From DATNFP01 sp035606335 (GTDB lineage: Bacteria > Bacteroidota > Bacteroidia > Chitinophagales > Chitinophagaceae), in assembly GCA_035606335.1 (NCBI GenBank), contig DATNFP010000209.1, forward strand, positions 1 to 16,153: a stretch of 16,153 nt of DNA. Reading direction: 5' to 3'. Below, in pieces: positions 6,829-15,000 of this stretch. Position 1 is the first letter of the stretch. Each line of letters begins with the position of its first letter. Under the pieces are notes generated by a model that did not search any database, was not told the DNA's origin, and saw only the letters and a list, made by a program, of their open reading frames with translations. Position numbers and translations under genes: made by a program.

Positions 6829-8406
6829 TTAGCTTTTGAAATGTTTTAATAAAATGATCTCTCTTTCCTCAAGAAAACGCCATTTACTACGTGGCAAATT
6901 TTTCTTGGTAAGGCCGGCATACATTACCCGATCAAGTTTATCTACTTCGTATCCAAGTGCTTCGAAAATACGACGTACGATACGATTGCGGCCACTATGT
7001 ATCTCAAGTCCAAGCTCATTTTTCTCTTCGAGATAAGAAAGCGCGTCAACATTTGCCACGCCATCTTCTAATGAAACACCTTCCAGCACTTTTTCAAAAT
7101 CAGCTTTGGTCAGTGGTTTATTTAGTGTTACCTGGTATATCTTCTTTATTTGATAGCTGGGATGAGACAATCTCTGTGCTAAATCGCCATCATTAGTAAG
7201 CAATAGTAAACCTGTGGTATTTCTGTCCAGTCGGCCCACAGGAAACAGCCTATCTACACCCGAATTAGCAACAAGCTCCATTACCGTTTTACGGCCTTCA
7301 GGATCCTCGGTAGTAGTTATAAACCCTTTGGGCTTATTTAATAACATGTACACATATTGTTTATGTGGTGTGAGCTTTTTCCCTACTAAAGTTACCCTAT
7401 CACTTTGCTTTACGCGGTAACCAGGATCTGTGATCAACTCCCCATTTACTTTTACTTTCCCCTGCTTTACCAATTCAGCAGCATCGCGGCGACTGCACTC
7501 TCCGCTATGTGCAATATATTTGTTTAGGGTCATTTGCATATCTACATCAGGCTCTTCGATATGCTCCCGTTTTTTATTTGGCCGCTTTTTATCAAATGTC
7601 CTTTTGGGCTTATCACTATCATATCTTTTCTGAAAACGATCAGGCCGTTTTTCATCAGCATCAAAGCGATTTGGCCTATCGTGAGGCCTATCTTCTGACT
7701 TGTTAAAATCCCTTCCTGGTTTGCGATCTCCAAAAGGTCTGTCGAATTTAGGTTTGTTTTTATCCTCAAAACGATTTGGCCTTTTATAAGGTCTGTCCTC
7801 TGATTTGCGAAATTCCTTCCCTGATCTATCATCCTCAGAAGATCTATTGAATTTCGGCTTGTCTTTATCTTCAAAACGATTTGGTCTTGAGTAGGGTTTA
7901 TCTTCAGACTTACGGAAGTCTTTTCCAGGCTTGCGATCACCGTAGGGTTTGTCAAACTTCGGTCTGTCCTTGTCGTCAAAGCGATTTGACCCGGAATGTG
8001 ACCTATCATCCGATTTGCGGAAACCACCATTTGTTTTGCGATCTCCGGAAGATTTGCCATACTTAGGCTTTCCTTTATCTTCGAAACGACTGAATTTATT
8101 GTTTATTTTGTCATTAGGATTACGGAACACCCTTTTGGCCTTAGGTTCCTCAAATGACTTTTCAGAAGATCCTTCTTCCCTGTCAAAACGCTTTTTATAA
8201 GGCTTATCGCGCTGATCACGACTATCAAAGGTCCGGTTTTTCTCGCCATCATTACCTTGTCGTTTAGGTTTATACCCCCCTTCTTCATTGCCTTTAAAAC
8301 GTCCCGGCTTATTGTTAGCCCTACCCCCTCCAAATTGTTTACGATCTTTATCAGAATTATCAGTATCGGGCCTTCTATTGCCGGGAGATGATGGTTTTTG
8401 CCTCAT
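6829..8406 (-). CDS. rluB: RluB/RsuA-family pseudouridine synthase with long repeat-rich N-terminus
   Basis: A 525-residue protein in two parts. Residues 1-290 are low-complexity and highly charged (Lys, Arg, Asp, Glu, Gly, Pro, Phe), with four tandem 35-residue repeats at 107-246. Residues 292-340 form an S4 RNA-binding domain (TLNKYIAHSGECSRRDAAEL, then VKVNGELI). Residues 350-520 are the RsuA/RluB/RluE/RluF catalytic domain, with the signature FPVGRLDRNTTGLLLLTNDG containing catalytic Asp394 and, later, the conserved SGRNRIVRRIFEALGY. The family converts uridine to pseudouridine in rRNA; RluB acts on 23S rRNA. The extra N-terminus roughly doubles the size of the usual 240-300-residue enzyme; such extensions occur in Bacteroidota homologues and probably aid RNA binding or condensation. 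The ATG at 8406 is the first in frame and has a TAnnTTTG box 32 bp upstream. The exact target (RluB versus RluE or RluF) is not decided by sequence alone. Confidence 0.9.
   Translation of the reverse strand: MRQKPSSPGNRRPDTDNSDKDRKQFGGGRANNKPGRFKGNEEGGYKPKRQGNDGEKNRTFDSRDQRDKPYKKRFDREEGSSEKSFEEPKAKRVFRNPNDKINNKFSRFEDKGKPKYGKSSGDRKTNGGFRKSDDRSHSGSNRFDDKDRPKFDKPYGDRKPGKDFRKSEDKPYSRPNRFEDKDKPKFNRSSEDDRSGKEFRKSEDRPYKRPNRFEDKNKPKFDRPFGDRKPGRDFNKSEDRPHDRPNRFDADEKRPDRFQKRYDSDKPKRTFDKKRPNKKREHIEEPDVDMQMTLNKYIAHSGECSRRDAAELVKQGKVKVNGELITDPGYRVKQSDRVTLVGKKLTPHKQYVYMLLNKPKGFITTTEDPEGRKTVMELVANSGVDRLFPVGRLDRNTTGLLLLTNDGDLAQRLSHPSYQIKKIYQVTLNKPLTKADFEKVLEGVSLEDGVANVDALSYLEEKNELGLEIHSGRNRIVRRIFEALGYEVDKLDRVMYAGLTKKNLPRSKWRFLEEREIILLKHFKS
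7669..8088 (-). repeat. four tandem 105-bp repeats in the pseudouridine synthase gene
   Basis: Four consecutive 105-bp units (8088-7984, 7983-7879, 7878-7774, 7773-7669) each encode 35 residues of the pattern RF[ED]DKxxPKF, then GDRKPG, [DE]F.KS[ED]D, and ending xPN or GSN. Units 2 and 4 are most alike; unit 1 is the most diverged. A fifth, broken unit (RFDADEKRPDRF) follows. The repeats are in frame, and the charged pattern creates long open frames in other phases that are not genes. Confidence 0.9.
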
Positions 8407-8437
8407 TATTGAATTTTACGCAGAAAATATTAAACGA

Positions 8438-8445
8438 CAAAGGTA
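8438..8445 (-). promoter_or_regulatory. candidate -7 box for the pseudouridine synthase operon
   Basis: The minus strand reads TACCTTTG, matching TAnnTTTG, 32 bp upstream of the ATG at 8406. No TTG element is at the expected distance upstream. It would serve the synthase gene and the amidohydrolase gene downstream. Confidence 0.4.
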
Positions 8446-8524
8446 CAATCTTAGCTTCACTATGATGTGATTTACTACAATGGCATGATTTCTTACGTTA
8501 TTGCATTGCGCGAAACCGGTAAAT

Positions 8525-9112
8525 ATGGATAACAAGATCAGGTTTATTTCATGCATTGTATTATTATGCTATCCATTACTCTGCTTCTCTCAAAAAGATC
8601 TGTTTTCTACCCAAATAGAATTAACCGCAGGTACCAGCCGCATTTTAAAGCAAGACCAACCAGGGATCGGCTTCTCATCAGATGCAAAATGTGTTTACCA
8701 GTTAACAGGCAATATTTATGTAGATGCGGGCTTTGGAACAACTTATTTTAACAGCCGGCAGCTTACTACTTCGCCTGAATTATTAAACACCAATAATCAT
8801 ACTGCTACAGCCATATATATACCTGCCGGCATCGGATTTAATATGGAAGACGACAGAGCCGGAATAATATGTGGGATAGACGGACTTACGGCGATTTATC
8901 CCCAGCTTAGTCATAATTTATTCAATCAAACAAAGATCGTTTTAGGACTTGCGCCGGAATTTGGTTTTAACTTTAAGGTAGGACGGGCAAACCAAAAGGG
9001 ATTTAACCTGGGGCTTATCGGTAAATTACAACTATTACAGTCCCCCATGGCCAAAGAAGGGCCGGGCTTAAAATATGGCTTCTTTGGGATAGGTACTCTT
9101 ATCAGTTTCTAA
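8525..9112 (+). CDS. predicted outer-membrane beta-barrel protein
   Basis: From the ATG at 8525 the product has 195 residues with a signal peptide (MDNKIRFISCIVLLCYPLLC, then FS, cleavage before Gln23). An in-frame ATG at 8501 would place eight residues ahead of it and is less likely. The mature part alternates short polar/hydrophobic strands with Gly-rich turns (IYVDAGFGTTYFNS, AIYIPAGIGFNME, IVLGLAPEFGFNFKVG, FNLGLIGKLQLL) and ends in aromatic Phe (GIGTLISF), as in small outer-membrane beta-barrels. I cannot assign a family or ligand. It is transcribed divergently from the pseudouridine synthase and ends 85 bp before the ECF sigma gene, so it may lie just ahead of that operon rather than in it. 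Localisation is inferred from signal peptide and strand pattern. Confidence 0.7.
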   Translation: MDNKIRFISCIVLLCYPLLCFSQKDLFSTQIELTAGTSRILKQDQPGIGFSSDAKCVYQLTGNIYVDAGFGTTYFNSRQLTTSPELLNTNNHTATAIYIPAGIGFNMEDDRAGIICGIDGLTAIYPQLSHNLFNQTKIVLGLAPEFGFNFKVGRANQKGFNLGLIGKLQLLQSPMAKEGPGLKYGFFGIGTLISF

Positions 9113-9130
9113 ATAAGGCCTTTCCCTCAT

Positions 9131-9174
9131 AACTTTCATTCAACTTTTTTTAAAATTTCCTGTAACTTTTTCAT
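9131..9174 (+). promoter_or_regulatory. four phased 11-bp repeats upstream of the ECF sigma operon
   Basis: Four consecutive 11-bp units start at 9131, 9142, 9153 and 9164. The first six bases are AACTTT, AACTTT, AAATTT and AACTTT, followed by variable T/C-rich bases. The last unit is part of TGTAACTTTTTC, and the ATG of the sigma gene is at 9198, 24 bp after the repeats. The helical phasing puts the T-tracts on one face of the DNA, which could bend it or form a multi-site operator; an ECF-type promoter (TGTAAC as -35 element) is possible but unproven. Confidence 0.4.
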
Positions 9175-9197
9175 TCTTACCCCGATATACTTACTGA

Positions 9198-9680
9198 ATG
9201 GAGGTGAATGATTACAATTTATGTGTACATCAATGGGCTGACCCGCTTTTTCGTTTTGCGTGTAAATGCACGGGAAATGAAGAAGATGCACGGGACATAG
9301 TGCAAAATAGCTTTGAGATATTGTGGCAAAAAAGAAAAGAGGTTTTTAGCGAAAAGGCGAAATCTTTTCTTTTCCAAATAGCATACAGGCAATCGGTAGA
9401 TGTATATAGAAAGAAGGGGAGAATAACCTATAAAGAAGAACTGGAACATAAAGATACTATAATGCCTGGCAAGCATGACCTAAAACGAATATTGGAACGC
9501 GCTTTAGCACAACTGGATGAACAATCGAAAGCATTGGTATTATTAAAAGACTATGAAGGTTATCACTATGAAGAAATTGCCCAAATAACCGGACTATCGG
9601 ACACGCAGGTGAAGGTATACCTGCACAGGGCGCGTAAAGTGTTGAAAAATTACCTGGTAAGTGTAGAAAATATTTTATAA
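9198..9680 (+). CDS. ECF-type RNA polymerase sigma factor
   Basis: The 160-residue product has only sigma regions 2 and 4, as expected of the extracytoplasmic-function class. Region 2 spans about residues 10-75, with the core-binding segment GNEEDARDIVQNSFEILW (26-43) and FLFQIAYRQSVDVYRKKGR (58-75) for -10 recognition. Region 4 spans about 97-150, with the helix-turn-helix YHYEEIAQITGLSDTQVKVY (122-141) followed by LHRARKVLKN for the -35 element. It is short relative to many ECF factors (170-200) but complete. It is the first gene of a three-gene operon, 11 bp before an anti-sigma-like gene and then an outer-membrane protein gene. That order is the common arrangement for an envelope-responsive sigma factor controlled by a membrane anti-sigma, with autoregulation likely. 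The inducing signal and regulon are not visible. Confidence 0.92.
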   Translation: MEVNDYNLCVHQWADPLFRFACKCTGNEEDARDIVQNSFEILWQKRKEVFSEKAKSFLFQIAYRQSVDVYRKKGRITYKEELEHKDTIMPGKHDLKRILERALAQLDEQSKALVLLKDYEGYHYEEIAQITGLSDTQVKVYLHRARKVLKNYLVSVENIL

Positions 9681-9691
9681 AAAGAGATGCT

Positions 9692-10504
9692 ATGGTGAAT
9701 AAGGAAAATTATGAAGAATATTTGTTGCTCTATGTAGATGGAGAGTTGAATGCAGAAGAGCGGCAAGAGCTTGAGGCATTTGTAAAGCTTCACCCCGAGC
9801 TGCAGGATGAAGTAGAACTTTATAGCCTGACGAGACTGACACCTGATACTGCCCATATATTTCCAGACAAAGAACTATTATTAAAAAAAGAGCCTGTAAA
9901 GAGAGCTATCAATCCAAAATACTTGTGGAGCTATGGTATTGCAGCAGGAGTAGCAGCTATATTATTTATAACATTCTGGAACAAACAAAAGCCACAGGAA
10001 AACGTGGTGATAACAACTGCTAAACATGAAACCTTTGTCCCAGCCATAAAACAGCCTGAACAAACACAAAAGCAAGTAACAATAGCTGTAAAAAATGGAA
10101 AAAAGCACCTGTTCAAAACCCATGTAAAACAGCCAGCCATCCCATTGCCAATAGCAAAAACAACAGTAAATAAAAACGATAGCGTAGCTACGGTATCAAC
10201 TTATCAAAGCCCAATGGTTCCTGTTGCTATAGTCCCGGTAAAAGAAATAACAGTCACTGATACACAAAGAATCGAAAGAATAAATACCGCACAACCGGAA
10301 TTGGTATCAAACAATAAAGTAGCAACCAAGAAAAGCCTGTTGGAAACGCTACCTATAGATGAAGACAAAAAGAAAGAAATAGAAAATCTGCAACATGTTG
10401 TGACAAATACCTTGCAGGAAATAAGCGTAGCTCATGAAGACATAAGAGACAAAGGGGTCGCATTTAAAATAGGCAATAAAGAATTATTCGTTGTAAGATT
10501 ATAA
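9692..10504 (+). CDS. membrane anti-sigma factor-like protein without zinc ligands
   Basis: A 270-residue single-pass membrane protein. Residues 1-50 resemble the anti-sigma helical domain (YLLLYVDGELNAEERQELEA, then FVKLHPELQDEVEL), with the usual DGEL and E/R-rich helix; but the His and Cys-x-x-Cys zinc ligands of the ZAS type are absent. A transmembrane helix follows at about 77-96 (YLWSYGIAAGVAAILFITFW). The rest (97-270) should be periplasmic: Lys/Thr/Val/Pro-rich and probably largely disordered, with a short ordered end (VAFKIGNKELFVVRL). The gene lies 11 bp after the ECF sigma gene and 12 bp before the beta-barrel gene, so sigma binding by the cytoplasmic N-terminus is the natural inference. 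It might transmit an outer-membrane or periplasmic signal through the tail, but no protease site or Secretin/TonB domain is seen. AAGAGA before the ATG could be a ribosome-binding site. Confidence 0.75.
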   Translation: MVNKENYEEYLLLYVDGELNAEERQELEAFVKLHPELQDEVELYSLTRLTPDTAHIFPDKELLLKKEPVKRAINPKYLWSYGIAAGVAAILFITFWNKQKPQENVVITTAKHETFVPAIKQPEQTQKQVTIAVKNGKKHLFKTHVKQPAIPLPIAKTTVNKNDSVATVSTYQSPMVPVAIVPVKEITVTDTQRIERINTAQPELVSNNKVATKKSLLETLPIDEDKKKEIENLQHVVTNTLQEISVAHEDIRDKGVAFKIGNKELFVVRL

Positions 10505-10516
10505 AACACACAATTT

Positions 10517-11368
10517 ATGAAACCAGCAAATTATGTACTTCCAATTTTAATATTGGCCTTCTCATTTAGTTATGCTAATGCTCAAGAGACTACAAATGGT
10601 CCAGAACAAAAAGACACTTCAAAAAAATACCATTATGTTTTTAGTGTAGGTAAAAATGGAGTAAAATATGAAACACCAAATAGCCAAAAGAGATCTAAAA
10701 ATAAAACCCGTTTCGAAACACATTGGGTTATGATGGATCTCGGGTTTAATTTATTAACAGACAATACAAATTATAATAGTCCCGCTGCCGGTACATTTTT
10801 ACATGTGCCTGATAATGCTAAAAACAGTGATCTTTTAGGCCTGCGCAGAGGTAAATCTATCAATGTAAATATCTATCCGCTAATGCTGAGATTTGCTGCT
10901 TTGAAAACAAAGAGGCAATCGATTTATATCTCTACCGGCCTGGGGCTACAATTGTATAATTTCCGCTATAATGAACCTGTTGTATTTACTAAAAGCCCTA
11001 ATTCGTTCATTACTACAAACGATACTCTACACTTTAGAAAAGATAAGCTGGCATTCGATTACCTGAATGTACCACTTATGCTGACCTTTAAAACAAAATT
11101 GGGTGGACTTAATAAATGGTTAGTATACGGTGTTGGCATTACGGGAGGGTACAGAATCTCTTCATGGACCAAACAAACATCAAGTGAGCTTGGAAAAGTA
11201 AAAACTTATGACCAGTTTAACTTTCAGAATTTCAATAGCTGCCTGACGGGGGAAATAGGGATAGATGATGGAATAAGGTTTTATGTTTCTTATCAACTCA
11301 CTTCGCTATATCAAAATACAATTGACCAGCACCCAATAAGCTTTGGTATCCGGTTTTTGGGCATTTAA
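10517..11368 (+). CDS. outer-membrane beta-barrel protein (PorT-like fold)
   Basis: The 283-residue product begins with a signal peptide (MKPANYVLPILILAFSFSYA, then NA, cleavage before Gln23). After about 45 charged residues come alternating beta-strand segments: HWVMMDLGFNLLTD, SINVNIYPLMLRFAAL, SIYISTGLGLQLYNF, LAFDYLNVPLMLTFKT, WLVYGVGITGGYRIS and CLTGEIGIDDGIRFYVSYQL, ending HPISFGIRFLGI. This is the pattern of the outer-membrane beta-barrel domain frequent in Bacteroidota (OMP_b-brl/PorT-like). YLNVPLML is a typical turn-strand motif of that family. It is the third gene of the sigma/anti-sigma operon, 12 bp after the anti-sigma-like gene. It may therefore be a product of sigma-driven transcription or a partner of the anti-sigma tail. 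It faces the lipoprotein gene on minus across a hairpin. No TonB box or plug domain is present, so it is not a TonB-dependent receptor. Confidence 0.82.
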   Translation: MKPANYVLPILILAFSFSYANAQETTNGPEQKDTSKKYHYVFSVGKNGVKYETPNSQKRSKNKTRFETHWVMMDLGFNLLTDNTNYNSPAAGTFLHVPDNAKNSDLLGLRRGKSINVNIYPLMLRFAALKTKRQSIYISTGLGLQLYNFRYNEPVVFTKSPNSFITTNDTLHFRKDKLAFDYLNVPLMLTFKTKLGGLNKWLVYGVGITGGYRISSWTKQTSSELGKVKTYDQFNFQNFNSCLTGEIGIDDGIRFYVSYQLTSLYQNTIDQHPISFGIRFLGI

Positions 11369-11377
11369 GAATATGGA

Positions 11378-11413
11378 TTTACGCTCCCTGATATTAATAT
11401 CTTGGAGCGTAAA
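11378..11413. terminator. long hairpin between convergent genes, overlapping the lipoprotein stop
   Basis: TTTACGCTCC (11378-11387) pairs with GGAGCGTAAA (11404-11413), a perfect 10-bp stem. Inside, GATATTAATATC (11390-11401) is a perfect 12-bp palindrome, so after a 2x2 internal mismatch the structure can extend by further base pairs. The stop codon of the lipoprotein gene (11394-11396, minus) lies in the palindrome. Neither strand has a T-tract after the stem, so a classical intrinsic terminator is not shown; it may end or stabilise both transcripts (beta-barrel on plus, lipoprotein on minus). Confidence 0.5.
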
Positions 11414-11906
11414 AATTACCACTAGTTACTGTATATTTCTTTGTAGTAAAGTTGTATGTGCCGGAAGCAAAGAGGCCATCGTCTGATGACACAACTATCT
11501 GGCCACTTAATGAAGGATTAGATGCAGTATCATGTATATAAGTGGCGATCCCGCTTTTATTTAAAAGGTATGTGCCGGGACCTTTGTAGTTATAAATTGT
11601 TACTGCTATTGCCTGGAATGCGTTTGCTGAATCAAGGAAATTTGCCAATGTATCATTGCCGTAACTTCCGCTTATAGTAAAAGTGATCCCTGCTCCTCCT
11701 GCAGTAACTAAATGCACAACAGGATCATTAGAAGACTTCCAATACACATTATTTATGGAAGCATCCATATTTATTTTATTATATATAGGATTTGGCTTAT
11801 TGCTAAGGTTGTTAATGGGATCAGCATTGTAAGCTCCCGTATCACATGAAGCAACAATCGCACAAATACATGCCAAACATACAATTGCAGAGGTAAATCT
11901 TTTCAT
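11394..11906 (-). CDS. small predicted lipoprotein, beta-rich (DUF6252-like)
   Basis: The 170-residue product has a lipoprotein signal: MKRFTSAIVC, hydrophobic core, lipobox VASC with lipidated Cys at residue 21. After a flexible Asn/Pro-rich linker (NADPINNLSNKPNPIYNK), the domain starts INNVYWKSS, which resembles the start of the DUF6252-like beta-sandwich seen in Bacteroidota lipoproteins (a Trp strand, then GTITISG-like strands). Other matching parts are GPGTYLLN, SGQIVVSSDDG, ASGTYNFT, and the terminal VTSGNFYAP. The family is widespread but without known function, so a surface or periplasmic structural role is all that can be said. It is monocistronic as far as can be seen, with the hybrid kinase 149 bp upstream on the same strand. 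Its 3' end lies in a hairpin. The family assignment comes from pattern memory, not a profile search. Confidence 0.7.
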   Translation of the reverse strand: MKRFTSAIVCLACICAIVASCDTGAYNADPINNLSNKPNPIYNKINMDASINNVYWKSSNDPVVHLVTAGGAGITFTISGSYGNDTLANFLDSANAFQAIAVTIYNYKGPGTYLLNKSGIATYIHDTASNPSLSGQIVVSSDDGLFASGTYNFTTKKYTVTSGNFYAPRY

Positions 11907-12055
11907 GAAATTCTTATTAGTATTATCGCATTAAAATATGCTACCACAAATAAAAGAATAAATTTTAAGTAAGTCAACTATAAGAAAATCAAAATAAGAT
12001 TGACCTTATAATATTTCCCGGCAGACATATAAATATCACCAATATACCCCTTTGG

Positions 12056-15000
12056 CTATTTTGCTAACTTTTGCTTTTCTTTTTCTTCAATTAAGATAGG
12101 GTGTGCCTGATCAAAGGAAGCCAGCAAGGTCTTAAGCAATTTTTCTATTTCATCCCTTCCCGTTTCCTGCTTACCAAGCAATTCGATCCTGTTTAGTTCT
12201 TCAAACATATTGCCCACCTTAATAACGCTGACGCTTGATTTTAGAAAATGGGCCTGTTTTGAGATCGCATCCCAATCATCTGTCTCGAGTATAAGGTCCT
12301 TTAATTTCTCAAGACCTTCAGGCATAGTCTCAAGAAATATCTCAATTACATCGTGAATGTAACTTGGATCCTGATCTGATATTTCATACAAAAACGTAAA
12401 ATCTACATTATTTTGCTGCATGTCCTGTGTGTGTGTATTCTCTGTTAGCTCTATATGTGTCTTTTCTCTTGTGACACTTAATATTTGCTGATAAAGGTCG
12501 TTAGGTTCAAATGGTTTTGAAATAAAGCCTGTCATTCCTGCCTCAAAGCACTTTTCCGATTCGCCTTTTATCGCATCCGCAGTCATTGCCAGTATCGGTA
12601 TATCACTTTTTATTACGTTTCTTATATACCTGGTGGCCTTATACCCATCTACTTCAGGCATCTGCAAATCCATTAAGATCAAATCGTAAACATGTTGCTT
12701 CATCTCTTCTATCGCTTCCTGTCCGTTAACAACAATATTTACTTTTGCTCCTTGTTTTTGCAGAGTATTTCTTACTACTTTCTGATTAATCAAATTATCT
12801 TCGGCTACTAATATACTAATACCATCCAATACATTGTTATATTCTCCGTGTAAACTATTTCCCGGCATTTTTGTTTCCTGACCTAACTGGAAAGGAATGC
12901 TGAAAGAAAATGTAGAACCTCTACCGAGCGTGCTTTTGGCAAAAACATGCCCATTCTGCAATTCCACAAGCTGTTTCACAATAGCCAATCCTAATCCTGT
13001 TCCACCGTATTGGCGCGAAGTATTTAAATTGTTTTGTGTGAAACTCTCAAATATATATTCCAGTTTGTTTTCAGCAATTCCGATACCTGTATCTTTAATA
13101 TCAGCCTGCAAAAATATCTTACCATCCTTCTCTCCAAAACCAGACACATTGATATCTACAGAACCATACGACGTGAACTTTATCGCATTGCCTGCCAGAT
13201 TAATAAAAATTTGCTGCAAACGGATAGGGTCTCCAATCAAAACCTCAGGAACCGTATCACTTATAAAGATATTCAGTTTTACCATTTTTTCATCAGCCTT
13301 GAACCGAAGCGGGTAAATGGCTTTCATGATTGTTTGCTTAACCTTAAATGGAGATTGGTCGAACTGGAATTTCCCCGATTTGATCTTTGAGAAGTCGAGT
13401 ATGTCGTTAATTATAGAAAGCAGGTTACGTGCCGATTCCTGTATATTTTCGGTAAATTCCTTTTGTTCCTGATTAAGGTCTGTGCCCATCAGCAGATTGC
13501 CCATACCCATTATACCGTTCATCGGCGTACGGATCTCATGGCTCATATTTGCCAGAAAAGCTTCCTGGGCAATTCTTGCTTTTTCTGCCTCTTTCTTGGC
13601 ATTTAAGAGCTTCAATTCACTTTCTTTTCTGTCTGTGATCTCAGTAGCAAGACCGCATATATTTTTTACATTTTTCAGATTATCGAAAAGTGGGAATTTA
13701 GTAACCAGGTAATAGTGCAGCTTACCATTTATCTGTACTACTTCTTCCATAGTAGTGAAAGATTTAAATTTCAGCACACGCTCATCTGCAAGCTTATTCT
13801 CGTTATACTTTTCCTTATCAATTATAAGCTGGCGATCTGTAGATCCTATTATCGTACCGGCCTTGATCCCCATGAATTCCTCCATTTGCTTATTCACGAG
13901 GATATACCGGCCCTGTAGATCTTTAATATAAATAACCGAAGGAATATTATCTATAATATCCTGTATGAGTTTTTGCTGCATTGTCCGCTCAGCCTCCATT
14001 TCTTCAATTTCCTGCTGCAACATTTTATCATCATTGATATCCCAGATTATTACCTGCCATTCACGTACCTCGCTATCATCATTCGTGACAGGAAATACCC
14101 TACATGATATCCATTTATTAATCCCCGTGCTTGTAAAAATCTGCAGCTCGAAAGTGTTATTATAGGAGCCTGTAGCTGCCACTGCCTTCATAATATCTGA
14201 CACCTGGTCTATAAAAGCTTTGGGCATACACCTAAGTATATGCACATCCAGCAGATCTTTTGCCCGCAAGCCAGCCAGATCATATACATTCTTACTTGCG
14301 AACTTTATCACGCCACGACTATTAACCACGAGGGTAGTAAGTCCGGAATTTTCGACCAGTGTTTTATATTTCACCTCGTTTATGCGCGCTTTTTGCTCTG
14401 CGATGGCCCTTTTTCTTACATTCTGGTTTATTTTATAAAGAGCAATGACCAGGAATATGCTTATCAGAATATAGCTTATCAAAGAAAAGACTACTCTCGC
14501 CTTGCTATAATATCTATTATTATTGGTTCGCAAATGAAGCAAGCTATTTTGCCTTTGCTTCATACTCTCTATATACCTGTCTATGCTTTCATTGATTATC
14601 TGGAATGTCTCCGGCTCACTGACAAGTGTTCCGTTGTTGCTATTTATTTTAGCAACAATACCCTGAGAAAGAGTGATTTTTTGATCTATCAGCTTAACTA
14701 ACTCCTTTAATCCTTCCCGCTCCTCTTCATTATCGTGTGTGAGAGAAGAAAGATTTGCAATGTCAGTTTTTATATGTGCAACATATTCGTTGAGTTTCTC
14801 AACATAAGCGGGATCGCGTGTTAGCAGGTACTCATTAAGAGAAGATTCTATTTTCTGATTATCAGCGTCGGCAGATTTTATATTATTTATTACATCGTTG
14901 GTATGTATTACCAACTGATCGGATTCCGAAGAGCGTTCGTAAAGAACGTACGCTTGCAGCAGATATATTATGAAGAAAACAGCTATCGTGCTGTTAATTA

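Noticed and set aside
7542..8060. A 172-codon open frame on minus inside the pseudouridine synthase gene
   Set aside because: It is another phase of the charged 105-bp repeats; its translation repeats with the same period and has no independent start signal. The synthase frame has clear catalytic motifs.
6836..8333. Plus-strand and alternative frames over the pseudouridine synthase gene
   Set aside because: They are composition-driven shadows of the repeat-rich coding strand with no protein features.
8501..8524. Upstream ATG for the small beta-barrel protein
   Set aside because: It adds residues before a well-formed signal peptide that starts at 8525.
12897..14701. Several 60-150-codon plus-strand frames opposite the kinase gene
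   Set aside because: They are antisense to conserved kinase domains, lack family features, and overlap each other.
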